From Aureimonas endophytica (GTDB taxonomy: Bacteria; Pseudomonadota; Alphaproteobacteria; Rhizobiales; Rhizobiaceae): a stretch of DNA of 64,000 nucleotides. Location: assembly GCF_014642635.1 (NCBI RefSeq), contig NZ_BMIQ01000008.1:186001-250000 (forward strand), in the 5' to 3' direction. This document shows, piece by piece, positions 28,942 through 35,712 of this stretch. The position numbers and the translations under genes are program-made. Below the pieces are notes generated by a model. It searched no databases and was not told the origin of the DNA. It saw only the letters and a list, made by a program, of their open reading frames with translations. The first letter of the stretch is position 1, and each line of letters starts with the position of its first letter.

Positions 28942-29679
28942 ATGACGCGGACAGGCGACGTGCTGCGGGTGGTCGACGAAGAGGCGCGGCACCTGGCTAA
29001 GGCGCTCGTCCGCGCCGCCCGCCATGCGGCGCTGGCCAGCCTCCTGCCGGAAAGCGGCGCGCCGCTTGCCAGCCGCGTCCTCGTCGCGACGGACGAGGCC
29101 GGGCGGCCGCTGCTTCTCGTGTCGCGGCTGGCGGCCCATACCGGCGCGCTCTTCGGCGAGCCGCGCTGTTCGCTCCTCTTCGGCGAGCCCGGAACCGGCG
29201 ATCCGCTGCGCTGGCCGCGCCTCAGCCTCTTCGGCCATGCGCATGAGATCGGCGAGGCCGAACGGGATGGGATGCGCCGCCGCTTTCTCGCGCGGCATCC
29301 GGGCGCCGCGCTCTATTGCGACTTTGCCGATTTCCATTGGCTGCGCGTCGAGCCGAGCGCCGCGAGCCTCAATGCCGGCTTCGCGCGGGCCTACGAACTC
29401 TCGCCCGAGGACCTGCTCGACCCCGTGGACGAGGCGCTTGCGGCGCGGCTCGACCGTGCCGTCGCCCATATGAACGAGGATCACGCCGACACGGTCGATG
29501 CCATCGCGGCCGCCCATGGCGGGCTCGACGGCACGGGCTGGCGGATCGTGACGGCGGATGCGTCCGGCTTCGAGATCGCCCGCGAGGACCGGCTGGCCCG
29601 TATCGCCTTCGCCCAGCCGATTCGACAGGCGGAGGAGATCCGCCCGGCCTTCGTCGGGCTGGCCCGCGCCTCAGCCTGA
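28942..29679 (+). CDS. HugZ-like heme/FMN split-barrel protein
   Basis: A 245-residue protein with an N-terminal pyridoxamine-phosphate-oxidase-like split barrel (about 1-160; core PLASRVLVATDEAGRPLLLV) and a C-terminal DUF2470-type domain (about 165-240; AVAHMNEDHADTVDAIAAAH). This pair is the layout of HugZ-type heme-utilisation proteins, which bind or degrade heme in the cytoplasm. His in HMNEDHAD is the usual conserved feature. A strong GGAGGG site lies upstream of the ATG. No heme uptake genes are beside it, so the role is by family only. It overlaps the convergent lipoprotein gene by nine bases. Confidence 0.88.
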   Translation: MTRTGDVLRVVDEEARHLAKALVRAARHAALASLLPESGAPLASRVLVATDEAGRPLLLVSRLAAHTGALFGEPRCSLLFGEPGTGDPLRWPRLSLFGHAHEIGEAERDGMRRRFLARHPGAALYCDFADFHWLRVEPSAASLNAGFARAYELSPEDLLDPVDEALAARLDRAVAHMNEDHADTVDAIAAAHGGLDGTGWRIVTADASGFEIAREDRLARIAFAQPIRQAEEIRPAFVGLARASA

Positions 29680-29979
29680 CGCGCCGATCGCATAGCCTTC
29701 CGGGCAATTGGCGCGGAACCGGCGGCCGGTCGGCGTGACGAAGATGCATTGGCCGGGACTGTTCGCCGCATCGCCCAGCACGCGATCCACCGGCCGCACC
29801 ACCGGTTCCGGGATCTTGCCGGTCCGGTACGGAATGCGAGTCGCGCCTTCGAGGCCGAACACCGCCCCGAAGACCGGCGGCAGTTCGCCCTCCCGAGAGG
29901 CGCAGCCGGAGGCGGCGAGCACCGCCGCCCAAAGCCCAAGACGGGCGGCATGCCGGATCGCGCTTCTGTTCCGCCCCAT
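29671..29979 (-). CDS. Small lipoprotein of unknown function
   Basis: A 102-residue precursor. The hydrophobic stretch LGLWAAVLAASGC ends in a lipobox (LAASGC), so the mature protein begins with a lipidated Cys and probably stays in the envelope. The ~75-residue mature part has one pair of Cys late (PGQCIF and RANCPEG) that could form a disulfide. The ATG at 29979 has GAGGGATC upstream. No family recognised. Confidence 0.65.
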   Translation of the reverse strand: MGRNRSAIRHAARLGLWAAVLAASGCASREGELPPVFGAVFGLEGATRIPYRTGKIPEPVVRPVDRVLGDAANSPGQCIFVTPTGRRFRANCPEGYAIGASG

Positions 29980-30015
29980 GTCACCCGATCCCTCGCCTTC
30001 GCGGTCCATCCAAAC

Positions 30016-30047
30016 GAAAAAGGCACCGTCCCGAGGGACGATGCCTT
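30016..30047 (-). terminator. Terminator of the glycine-zipper lipoprotein gene
   Basis: AAGGCATCGTCCC pairs with GGGACGGTGCCTT on the minus strand (one G-T and one central 2-base loop), followed by TTTTTCG. It begins 27 bp after the stop of the gene at 30074. Confidence 0.8.
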
Positions 30048-30073
30048 GTCTCGAAGCCTTGCGGCTCGTCCGC

Positions 30074-30352
30074 TTACGGGCAGGCCGCCACGTAACGGCG
30101 GCCGTCGCGGTCGCGATAGACGCAATCGCCGGTGCGGCTGTTGCGGCTGATCACGTTGCCGGCGATGGCGCCGGTGCCGGCGCCCAACGCGCCGCCGATG
30201 AGGGCGCCGCGTCCGCCGCCAGCGAGACCGCCGATGCCGGCGCCGATCAGGCCGCCCGCGCCGGCGCCGAGCGCCGTGTCCTTATCCGTCTGCGAGCACC
30301 CCGCCGTGGCCACCATCACGCCGGCCGCCGCGCACAGAATCAACTTCCTCAT
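30074..30352 (-). CDS. Glycine-zipper lipoprotein (17-kDa antigen-like)
   Basis: A 92-residue precursor with signal peptide RKLILCAAAGVMVATAGC and lipobox ATAGC. The mature part is a repeated Gly-rich zipper (TALGAGAGGLIGAGIGGLAG and on to GAIAGNVI), the pattern of rickettsial 17-kDa antigen-type and YMGG proteins that insert into the outer membrane or periplasm. It ends with a short charged tail containing two Cys (GDCVYRDRDG, AACP). The start at 30352 has GAGGCGG upstream. Confidence 0.82.
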   Translation of the reverse strand: MRKLILCAAAGVMVATAGCSQTDKDTALGAGAGGLIGAGIGGLAGGGRGALIGGALGAGTGAIAGNVISRNSRTGDCVYRDRDGRRYVAACP

Positions 30353-30461
30353 GTAACCGCCTCTACCAATGCGAAACACGTCCCAGCCTGCAATCTGTCG
30401 CATATTTCGGCGCGATCCAGAGCAGCCTTGCGAAAAATTTAGTCGCTTGACAGCGAGTTTC

Positions 30462-30752
30462 TCACCGCGCCGCCACGACCTGCGGCGCGAGGTCGAAGCG
30501 GATGTCGAGTCGCCCGTCGCGGCTGATCGACCAGCCGATCGACTTCGCGTCGCGGAAGGTCGCGGCGTCGACCGACCGGCAAGCCCCATAGAGGCGGTCG
30601 GCGCTGAAGGCGTTGAGGCGGAGCTCGGCCCTAAGATCCCGCTCGCAGGTCGCGACATCCTGATAGGTCGGCACCCAGACCGGAATCCGGTGGCAGGCTT
30701 GCGCATCGGCGCTGCAACCGACGAGCATCATGAAAGCGGCGACCTGTTCCAT
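30462..30752 (-). CDS. Small Cys-rich protein of unknown function, possibly exported
   Basis: A 96-residue product. The first ~15 residues (MEQVAAFMMLVGC) are moderately hydrophobic, followed by four more Cys in a compact domain (QACHRIPV, ATCERDL, GACRSVD), which suggests an exported disulfide protein, though the signal is short. The start at 30752 is backed by GAAGGAG nine bases upstream. A GGAAC-N16-CATT promoter-like element lies 25 bp upstream (30777-30801), which hints at EcfG control. It lies between the glycine-zipper gene and the HWE kinase. Confidence 0.65.
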   Translation of the reverse strand: MEQVAAFMMLVGCSADAQACHRIPVWVPTYQDVATCERDLRAELRLNAFSADRLYGACRSVDAATFRDAKSIGWSISRDGRLDIRFDLAPQVVAAR

Positions 30753-30776
30753 CGAGATAGGCTCCTTCGGGCTTCC

Positions 30777-30801
30777 AATGCGATGCGCGAAGCCAGGTTC
30801 C
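30777..30801 (-). promoter_or_regulatory. EcfG-like promoter element, one mismatch in -10
   Basis: Minus-strand GGAAC (30801-30797), 16-base spacer, CATT (30780-30777). The alphaproteobacterial EcfG consensus is GGAAC-N16/17-CGTT, so the -35 and spacing match and the -10 has one mismatch. It sits 25 bp in front of the gene starting at 30752. Confidence 0.35.
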
Positions 30802-30825
30802 GCGACGGAACGCACTCGCCCGGCC

Positions 30826-31887
30826 TTAAGGCTCGAATTCCTCGAATTGTGACTCCGGCACCATCAGCCGGTAATGCACGCCGTCCCGGCGATAGGTCAG
30901 GCGGGCCTCCCCGCCGACCGAATTCGGCACGATCCGCTCCAGCGTCGAGGTGCCGAAGCGCGGATCGTGATCGCTGCGCACCTGCGGGCCGCCGCTTTCC
31001 TGCCATTCCAGCCGCAGCACCCGCTCCCCTTCGTCCTCTTCGAGGGCCGAGGTGATGGTGACGCGCCCGCCGGGCACCGAGAGCGAGCCATAGGACGCGG
31101 CATTGACCGCGAGTTCATGGAAAGCGAGCCCGACATGGAGCGAGGCGGTGGGCGAGAGATAGACGTCCGGCCCGTCGAAGCGCACCTGCTCCATGCCGTC
31201 CGGCGCGTAGCGCTCCACCTGCATCCGCACGAGATTGATGAGGTCGGCGCCGCGCCAGTCGGCATCGGTCACGATGTCCTGCGAGGAGGACAGCGACTGG
31301 ATGCGGCCGCGGAAGCGGACGAGGAATTCCGGCACGGTCACCGAGTGGCGCGCGGTCTGCGAAGCCAGGCTCTGAATGATGGCGAGAAGATTCTTCGACC
31401 GGTGCGACAGCTCGCGCAGCAGCGTCTTCAGCGTCTCCTCGCGCCGCTTCTGGTCGGTGATCTCCAAAGACGTGCCGACGAGGCCGATGGTGGCGCCGTC
31501 GGCGGCCCGCTCGACATCGACGCGGATGTCGAACCAGCGGATCACCGCCCCGGCGACGACGGAGAGTTCGAAACGCGTCGCCTTGCCGCTGCGCAGCACC
31601 TCTTCCTTGAGGGCGGTCATGCGGATCGCATTGGCATCGCCCAGGATATCCCGGTCCGACTGGCCGGGCTCGGCCCTCTCCAGCCAAGAGCCCTTCGCGT
31701 TGTGAATCCAGTCGTAGATCAGATCCGAGCGCTGCGAGAAGAGCGTTAGTTCGGTATTGTTCAGCGCCGCCATGGCCTTCGCGGCGGCCATGCGGGCTGC
31801 GTCCGTGTCATCCGGCCGTGGCGCGACACCGCGCTCGTCGGCGTCCTCAAGGGCCGTACCGGGTCGGATACTCGGCCCCATCGGCAT
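30826..31887 (-). CDS. PAS-HWE histidine kinase, likely in the general stress response
   Basis: A ~353-residue soluble sensor kinase. A PAS-like domain spans roughly 30-160 (including VVAGAVIRWFDIRVDVE and GLVGTSLEITDQKRREE). The kinase is of the HWE type: phosphoacceptor His in LRELSHRSKNLLAIIQSLAS, N-box FHELAVNAASYGSLS, and the family W-x-E in LEWQESGG. No membrane helix is present, so it senses inside the cell. HWE kinases such as PhyK/LovK phosphorylate PhyR; this gene lies on the same strand, ~330 bp downstream of phyR, and is the obvious candidate partner. The start at 31887 has GGGGAG four bases upstream; an ATG ten codons earlier (31917) is the alternative. Confidence 0.9.
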   Translation of the reverse strand: MPMGPSIRPGTALEDADERGVAPRPDDTDAARMAAAKAMAALNNTELTLFSQRSDLIYDWIHNAKGSWLERAEPGQSDRDILGDANAIRMTALKEEVLRSGKATRFELSVVAGAVIRWFDIRVDVERAADGATIGLVGTSLEITDQKRREETLKTLLRELSHRSKNLLAIIQSLASQTARHSVTVPEFLVRFRGRIQSLSSSQDIVTDADWRGADLINLVRMQVERYAPDGMEQVRFDGPDVYLSPTASLHVGLAFHELAVNAASYGSLSVPGGRVTITSALEEDEGERVLRLEWQESGGPQVRSDHDPRFGTSTLERIVPNSVGGEARLTYRRDGVHYRLMVPESQFEEFEP

Positions 31888-32215
31888 GATACTCCCCTTC
31901 ACCGTCTTCCGCGCCATTGCGATGGCCGGCGAACCGGCTCGGTCAACATCATACGAAGATCATACCACTTCGGTTTCATCGCATTCGCCGCAGATGTCGC
32001 GGCGAGAATGCCTCGCGACCTCGCCGGCCGCGTTTCGTAGCCAGCTAACGGACGGTTTGGAGAAAGGCAAATGGCGGCCCCGCGACCCCGCCGGCCGGCC
32101 GCGCGGGATCCGGCCTTCGATGAGGTGAAGCCGTAGCGGCCCCGCCCCGGCCAACGCTTCCGGGTCGCGCCCCGGCGCGCTTCCACCGGGGCCGAGCCCT
32201 GTCGTTTCCCGGCGC
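31888..32215. other. 328-bp gap between phyR and the HWE kinase gene
   Basis: It carries a GC-rich hairpin-like GCCCCGG/CCGGGGC pair after phyR (without a T-run) and a more AT-rich stretch near 31945-31985 that probably holds the kinase promoter. No gene was seen; the small frames here look noncoding. Confidence 0.45.
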
Positions 32216-33010
32216 TCAGGCCGCGACGCGGCTTTCGCTGTCGAAGAACAGGGCCTGGCTGATGAGGGCCTTCACCATGTCGGGATTGAACGGCTTGGTG
32301 ACGAGGAAGGTCGGCTCCGGCCGTTCGCCCGTCAGCAGGCGCTCCGGGAAGGCGGTGATGAAGATCACCGGCACGCTGACGCGGGCCAGGATGTCGTTCA
32401 CCGCGTCGATGCCGGACGAGCCGTCGGCGAGCTGGATGTCGGCGAGCACCATGCCCGGCTTCTCCTGCTCGAAGAGCGCGATCGCCTCCTTGTGGGTGCG
32501 GGCGATGCCCGTCACCTTATGGCCGAGGCTCTCGACCATCTGCTCGATATCCATGGCGATCAGCGGCTCGTCCTCGATGATCATGATCTCGGTCGAGACC
32601 TGCCGGCCGATATCGGAGCTCGCCTCGTCGATGAGACGGGAGAATTCCGCCTCGCCGACGCCGAGGATCGTGGCGCCTTCCGAGCCGGTGAAGCCTTCGA
32701 CCGCGACGAGCAGGAAGGCCTGGCGCGGCAGGGGCGCGATGGCGCGCAGATTGCGCGAGGTCCGCTCTTCCCAGGCCGAGACCGGCGCATCCTCGCGGAT
32801 ATTCACCTCGATCGACTGCCAGAGCGAGGAAAAGAGCCGGTAGAGCGCGATGCGCGGGCTCTCGTCCGCCTTGAAGAGGCTCGGATCGGCGATCAGCGTT
32901 TCCAGAACCGCCGCGACATAGGCATCGCCGCTCGCCTGCGAACCGCTCAGCGCGCGCGCGTAGCGGCGAAGATACGGGATATGCGGCGCAATGCGGGACG
33001 ACATCGACAT
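32216..33010 (-). CDS. phyR: General stress response anti-anti-sigma regulator PhyR
   Basis: PhyR when phosphorylated binds the anti-sigma factor NepR and frees the sigma factor EcfG. The 264-residue protein has the sigma-like output domain first (about 1-130, ESPRIALYRLFSSLWQSIEV to GVGEAEFSRLIDEASSDIG) and the receiver domain last (140-257). Receiver residues are the acidic pair in IIEDEP, the phosphoacceptor Asp191 in LADIQLADGSSG, Thr in FITAFPERLLTG and Lys239 in LVTKPF, the FAT GUY-type receiver typical of this family. The ATG at 33010 has GGGGAG five bases upstream. It is divergent from nepR-ecfG and next to an HWE kinase. Confidence 0.97.
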   Translation of the reverse strand: MSMSSRIAPHIPYLRRYARALSGSQASGDAYVAAVLETLIADPSLFKADESPRIALYRLFSSLWQSIEVNIREDAPVSAWEERTSRNLRAIAPLPRQAFLLVAVEGFTGSEGATILGVGEAEFSRLIDEASSDIGRQVSTEIMIIEDEPLIAMDIEQMVESLGHKVTGIARTHKEAIALFEQEKPGMVLADIQLADGSSGIDAVNDILARVSVPVIFITAFPERLLTGERPEPTFLVTKPFNPDMVKALISQALFFDSESRVAA

Positions 33011-33281
33011 GTATTCTCCCCTCGTGTCGATCTGAGGACTGGAACTCAAGATAGGTGCTCGCGGGCAAGTTCCATAGCCGGAACATAGGTGCCGTAACAA
33101 AAAGCGAAACCGCTGCGAAGCCCATGGCGCCGCCACGCCGTTGTCCGATCTCGATCCCGGCGCCATTTCGCATCTTGAGAAGTGGCGCGGCCTGTACATG
33201 TAAGATCGCGGAGGGAACGAGACCGCAACGGCGCGGCATCTCGTTTCCGCCAGGACCACCGGCACAGGCGCAGGGCATTTG
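33011..33281. promoter_or_regulatory. phyR / nepR divergent control region
   Basis: 271 bp that must carry both promoters. Facing GGAAC elements form an inverted repeat, GTTCC-atagcc-GGAAC, at 33069-33084. The one pointing at phyR is followed at 17 bases by TCTT, a poor match to CGTT, and the one pointing at nepR has no CGTT at the right distance. Another GGAAC at 33214-33218 has CGTT 23 bases on, too far for EcfG. Autoregulation is plausible but not proved here. Confidence 0.45.
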
Positions 33282-33500
33282 ATGGAAGACCGCAAGCGCG
33301 AGGGCAATATTGTGCAAGGCTCCCATGCCAGCCCGACGGCGTCCCCATCGGCCGATCTCGGACCCAATACCGCTATCGGACGGAAGCTGAAGGCCTTTTA
33401 CGACGACGTCGCGAGCGAACCGATCCCGGACCGGTTCCTCTCCCTCCTGGACGCGCTCGACCGCGCCGAACAGGACACGAAGAACACGGGCCACGAATAA
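33282..33500 (+). CDS. nepR: Anti-sigma factor NepR
   Basis: A 72-residue anti-sigma factor that holds EcfG inactive until PhyR-P binds it. The NepR core is at residues ~30-64 (IGRKLKAFYDDVASEPIPDR, then FLSLLDALDRAE), the two-helix region shared by the family; the first 30 residues are variable and disordered-looking. An ATG at 33282 is the chosen start (a TTG one codon earlier is in frame). It lies ten bases before ecfG, in the usual nepR-ecfG operon. Confidence 0.93.
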   Translation: MEDRKREGNIVQGSHASPTASPSADLGPNTAIGRKLKAFYDDVASEPIPDRFLSLLDALDRAEQDTKNTGHE

Positions 33501-33510
33501 GGGAGGCCCC

Positions 33511-34062
33511 ATGAGCCAGGATCACGATTTCCGTCGCGAGCTCATCGCGATCATCCCGAATCTGCGCGCCTTCGCCGCGTCGCTCTCGGGCTCCTTCGAC
33601 CGTGCCGACGATCTCGTCCAGGAGACGCTGGTCAAGGCCTGGGACAAGCAGCACACGTTCCAGCCGGGGACCAATCTGAAGGCTTGGCTCTTCACCATCC
33701 TGCGCAACGAGTTCTACACGCAGATGCGCAAGAAGGGCCGCGAGGTGCAGGACGTGGACGGCGTGCACGCCATGCAGCTCGCCGGCCATCCCGAACAGCA
33801 GGGCCATCTCGACCTCCAGGACTTCCGCAAGGCGCTGGACCAGCTGCCGGACGACCAGCGCGAAGCGCTGATCTTGATCGGCGCCTCTGGCTTTTCCTAC
33901 GAGGAGGCGGCCGAGATCTGCAAATGCGCCGTCGGCACGATCAAGAGCCGGGTGTCGCGCGCCCGTTCGCGCCTCGCCGACGTGCTCGGCATCGAGGGCG
34001 ACGGCGAGTTCGGTCCCGATTCGATCTCCAGCCAGATCATCGGCGTCGCGCCGGCGGCGTGA
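33511..34062 (+). CDS. ecfG: General stress sigma factor EcfG
   Basis: A 183-residue ECF sigma factor of the EcfG group. Region 2 spans roughly 18-80 (DRADDLVQETLVKAWDKQ and LKAWLFTILRNEFYTQMRKK). Region 4 spans about 115-165 (LDQLPDDQREALILIGASGF and CKCAVGTIKSRVSRARSRL). Freed by PhyR-P, it directs RNA polymerase to stress promoters of the GGAAC-N16/17-CGTT type. A GGGAGG ribosome binding site precedes it. The genes just downstream may be part of its regulon (see the element at 34069). Confidence 0.96.
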   Translation: MSQDHDFRRELIAIIPNLRAFAASLSGSFDRADDLVQETLVKAWDKQHTFQPGTNLKAWLFTILRNEFYTQMRKKGREVQDVDGVHAMQLAGHPEQQGHLDLQDFRKALDQLPDDQREALILIGASGFSYEEAAEICKCAVGTIKSRVSRARSRLADVLGIEGDGEFGPDSISSQIIGVAPAA

Positions 34063-34068
34063 CGGGCT

Positions 34069-34093
34069 GGAACTCAAGCCCGCCTCCGCCATT
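34069..34093 (+). promoter_or_regulatory. EcfG-like promoter element in front of the DUF883-like operon
   Basis: GGAAC (34069-34073), 16-base spacer, CATT (34090-34093): the consensus -35 and spacing with one mismatch in the -10. It begins seven bases after the ecfG stop and ~100 bp before the next gene. The overlapping palindrome TCCGCCAT-ttcc-ATGGCGGA (34085-34104) could instead be an ecfG transcript hairpin, but has no T-run. Confidence 0.4.
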
Positions 34094-34172
34094 TCCATGG
34101 CGGACAGCGACGCTCCGTCGCAGTTCCGTTAGTCCAGAGGCCGCACGCGGCCCCGTATAATCGAGGAAATCC

Positions 34173-34520
34173 ATGGCGTCCGACGTGCCGTTCCAGAACG
34201 AATCCCAGGCGAATGCGTCCGAAGGTCCGAAGGGCAGCCAGGAGGATCTGGAGCGTCAGATCGCCAAGCTGCGCGAGGACGTCGCCGGCGTGGTCGAGGC
34301 GCTGAAGGGCCTCGCCAACACCCATCGCGACAGCGCCCGCCAGCAGGCCTTCGCCCTTCGCGACGACCTTAAGAGCCAGGGCGAGCACTATCTGCGCCAG
34401 GCGCAGGAGACCGCGAACGAGCTCGAGGAGCAGTTCAGCGAGAAGGTGCGTGCCGAACCGGTGAAATATGTGCTGATTGCTGCGGCCGTCGGCTACGTCT
34501 ACGCGCGCCTGTTCCACTGA
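34173..34520 (+). CDS. DUF883/ElaB-like membrane-anchored protein
   Basis: A 115-residue protein: a polar N-terminus, a long amphipathic coiled-coil-like helix with a heptad look from about 25 to 90 (EDLERQIAKLREDVAGVVEA), and one hydrophobic helix at the end (YVLIAAAVGYVYARLF). This layout matches DUF883/ElaB/YqjD proteins, tail-anchored in the inner membrane, some linked to ribosomes or stationary phase. It is the first of four small genes behind ecfG. The stop overlaps the next start by one base (TGATG). Confidence 0.75.
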   Translation: MASDVPFQNESQANASEGPKGSQEDLERQIAKLREDVAGVVEALKGLANTHRDSARQQAFALRDDLKSQGEHYLRQAQETANELEEQFSEKVRAEPVKYVLIAAAVGYVYARLFH

Positions 34521-34957
34521 TGCCATTCGCCCTGATCGCGCGGCTTCTGACGGGCGAGGCCGGGATCTACTTCGCCCGGCTGCGCAACATGGCCACCTGG
34601 TACGTGGTCATGGGCGTCTTCGGCCTGATCACGGTGATCTTTCTTCTGATGGCGCTGTTCGCCTGGGTCGAAACCCATCTCGGGCCGATCCTGACGGCGC
34701 TGGTCTTTGCCGGCGTCTTCTTGGTGCTGACCTTGGTGGCTTTTCTCCTGGCCCGCTCCTCCGCGGGCCAGCCGAAGGGGCAGCGCGCCGAAACGCTCCA
34801 GCGCGAGATCGCCTCGATCGCCGGCGTCACGGCCATGTCCAACGCGCCGCAGATCTTCCGGCTGATGCGGCGCAAGCGCGGCCTCGTCATCATTCCGATG
34901 GCCGCCCTCGGCTTCCTCGGCCTTTACAAGGCGATCACCGCCTTCAGGGACGAATAG
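34520..34957 (+). CDS. Holin-X/DUF1469-like inner-membrane protein
   Basis: A 145-residue protein with two long adjacent transmembrane helices (about 27-50 and 57-80, the second containing LTALVFAGVFLVLTLVAFLL) and a probable third near 120-137. Proteins with this shape next to DUF883 genes are the holin-superfamily III / DUF1469 type, found with EcfG-type stress loci in Alphaproteobacteria. Function unknown; the DUF883-DUF1469 neighbourhood suggests the two products work together in the membrane. Translationally coupled to the gene before it. Confidence 0.75.
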   Translation: MPFALIARLLTGEAGIYFARLRNMATWYVVMGVFGLITVIFLLMALFAWVETHLGPILTALVFAGVFLVLTLVAFLLARSSAGQPKGQRAETLQREIASIAGVTAMSNAPQIFRLMRRKRGLVIIPMAALGFLGLYKAITAFRDE

Positions 34958-35048
34958 TTCCCTCGTCGCCGCCCGGCTCCGGCCGGGCGGCGACCCTCGC
35001 CCTCGGGGCGCAAGACCATAAATAGACCAAGCAACAGGGAGGCCCGGC

Positions 35049-35318
35049 ATGACTCGTCTCGATCCCCAGGATGCCCGGCAGGGCCGCAAAGGTACTCCGG
35101 TCCTGAGGATCCTGATCGCCGCGATGATCCTCGTGGTCATCGCCGGGGCGGGCATGGCGGTCTACGGCTATTTCATGCCCGACCAGACCTTGCCGAAGGC
35201 CGAGACCGGGGGTGGGCTGACGCCGCCCGCCCCCGATTCCGCCCAGCCGGCACCGAGCGGCTCGGTCGTGACGCCGCAGACCTCCGGGCCCTCGTCCAGC
35301 GGCGACACCGCCAACTGA
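35049..35318 (+). CDS. Small single-pass membrane protein, unknown
   Basis: An 89-residue product: a short charged N-terminus, one hydrophobic helix (RILIAAMILVVIAGAGMAVY), and a ~45-residue Pro/Ser/Thr-rich tail that should lie in the periplasm. An AGGGAGG ribosome binding site precedes the ATG. No family recognised; low-complexity tails of this type are common in envelope-associated small proteins. Confidence 0.65.
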   Translation: MTRLDPQDARQGRKGTPVLRILIAAMILVVIAGAGMAVYGYFMPDQTLPKAETGGGLTPPAPDSAQPAPSGSVVTPQTSGPSSSGDTAN

Positions 35319-35338
35319 GGCCAGACCGGGAGGAGACG

Positions 35339-35656
35339 ATGAGCGACGCGCCGGACAGGGATGGGATCGATGCCGGTCTCGTCCAGCAGAAGACGGCGGC
35401 GGTGGTCAGCCAGGAGGAGATCGACGATGTTCTCGGCGATGCCAGCCTTTCCGACGAGGAACGGGCGCTGCGGCTCACCGATCTCCGCCAGCGCATTCTC
35501 GACGACGACTATGCGCGCGGCGACGAGGAATATGCGCCGCTCCAGGTGAAGATCATGGACGCCCTGTCGATGCTGGCCGAAGGTGGGCACGACTATTCCG
35601 GCACGCGGCATGTCGAGGGCGAGGCGCTTTCCGACCGCGACGCGGCGGACGAGTAG
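35339..35656 (+). CDS. Small acidic soluble protein, unknown
   Basis: A 105-residue, strongly acidic protein (runs such as EEIDDVLGDASLSDEE and ILDDDYARGDEEY) with no hydrophobic segment and no Cys. It looks like a helical, soluble cytoplasmic protein. A GGGAGGAG site precedes the ATG by a few bases. It closes the run of small genes behind ecfG and is followed by a strong terminator. No family recognised. Confidence 0.65.
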   Translation: MSDAPDRDGIDAGLVQQKTAAVVSQEEIDDVLGDASLSDEERALRLTDLRQRILDDDYARGDEEYAPLQVKIMDALSMLAEGGHDYSGTRHVEGEALSDRDAADE

Positions 35657-35671
35657 ATCCGAAGCAGACAT

Positions 35672-35709
35672 CCGAAAGGGGCGGCCTGTCGCATGGCCGC
35701 CCCTTTCGG
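35672..35709. terminator. Strong bidirectional terminator
   Basis: A perfect 15-bp stem, CCGAAAGGGGCGGCC with GGCCGCCCCTTTCGG, around an 8-base loop. It lies between the convergent ends of the small-gene run and the lipid kinase gene (3 bp before the latter's stop), so it should stop both. Confidence 0.75.
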
Positions 35710-35712
35710 CGT

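Noticed and set aside
33214-33245. GGAAC with CGTT downstream, in front of nepR
   Set aside because: Spacing is 23 bases; EcfG promoters need 16-17.
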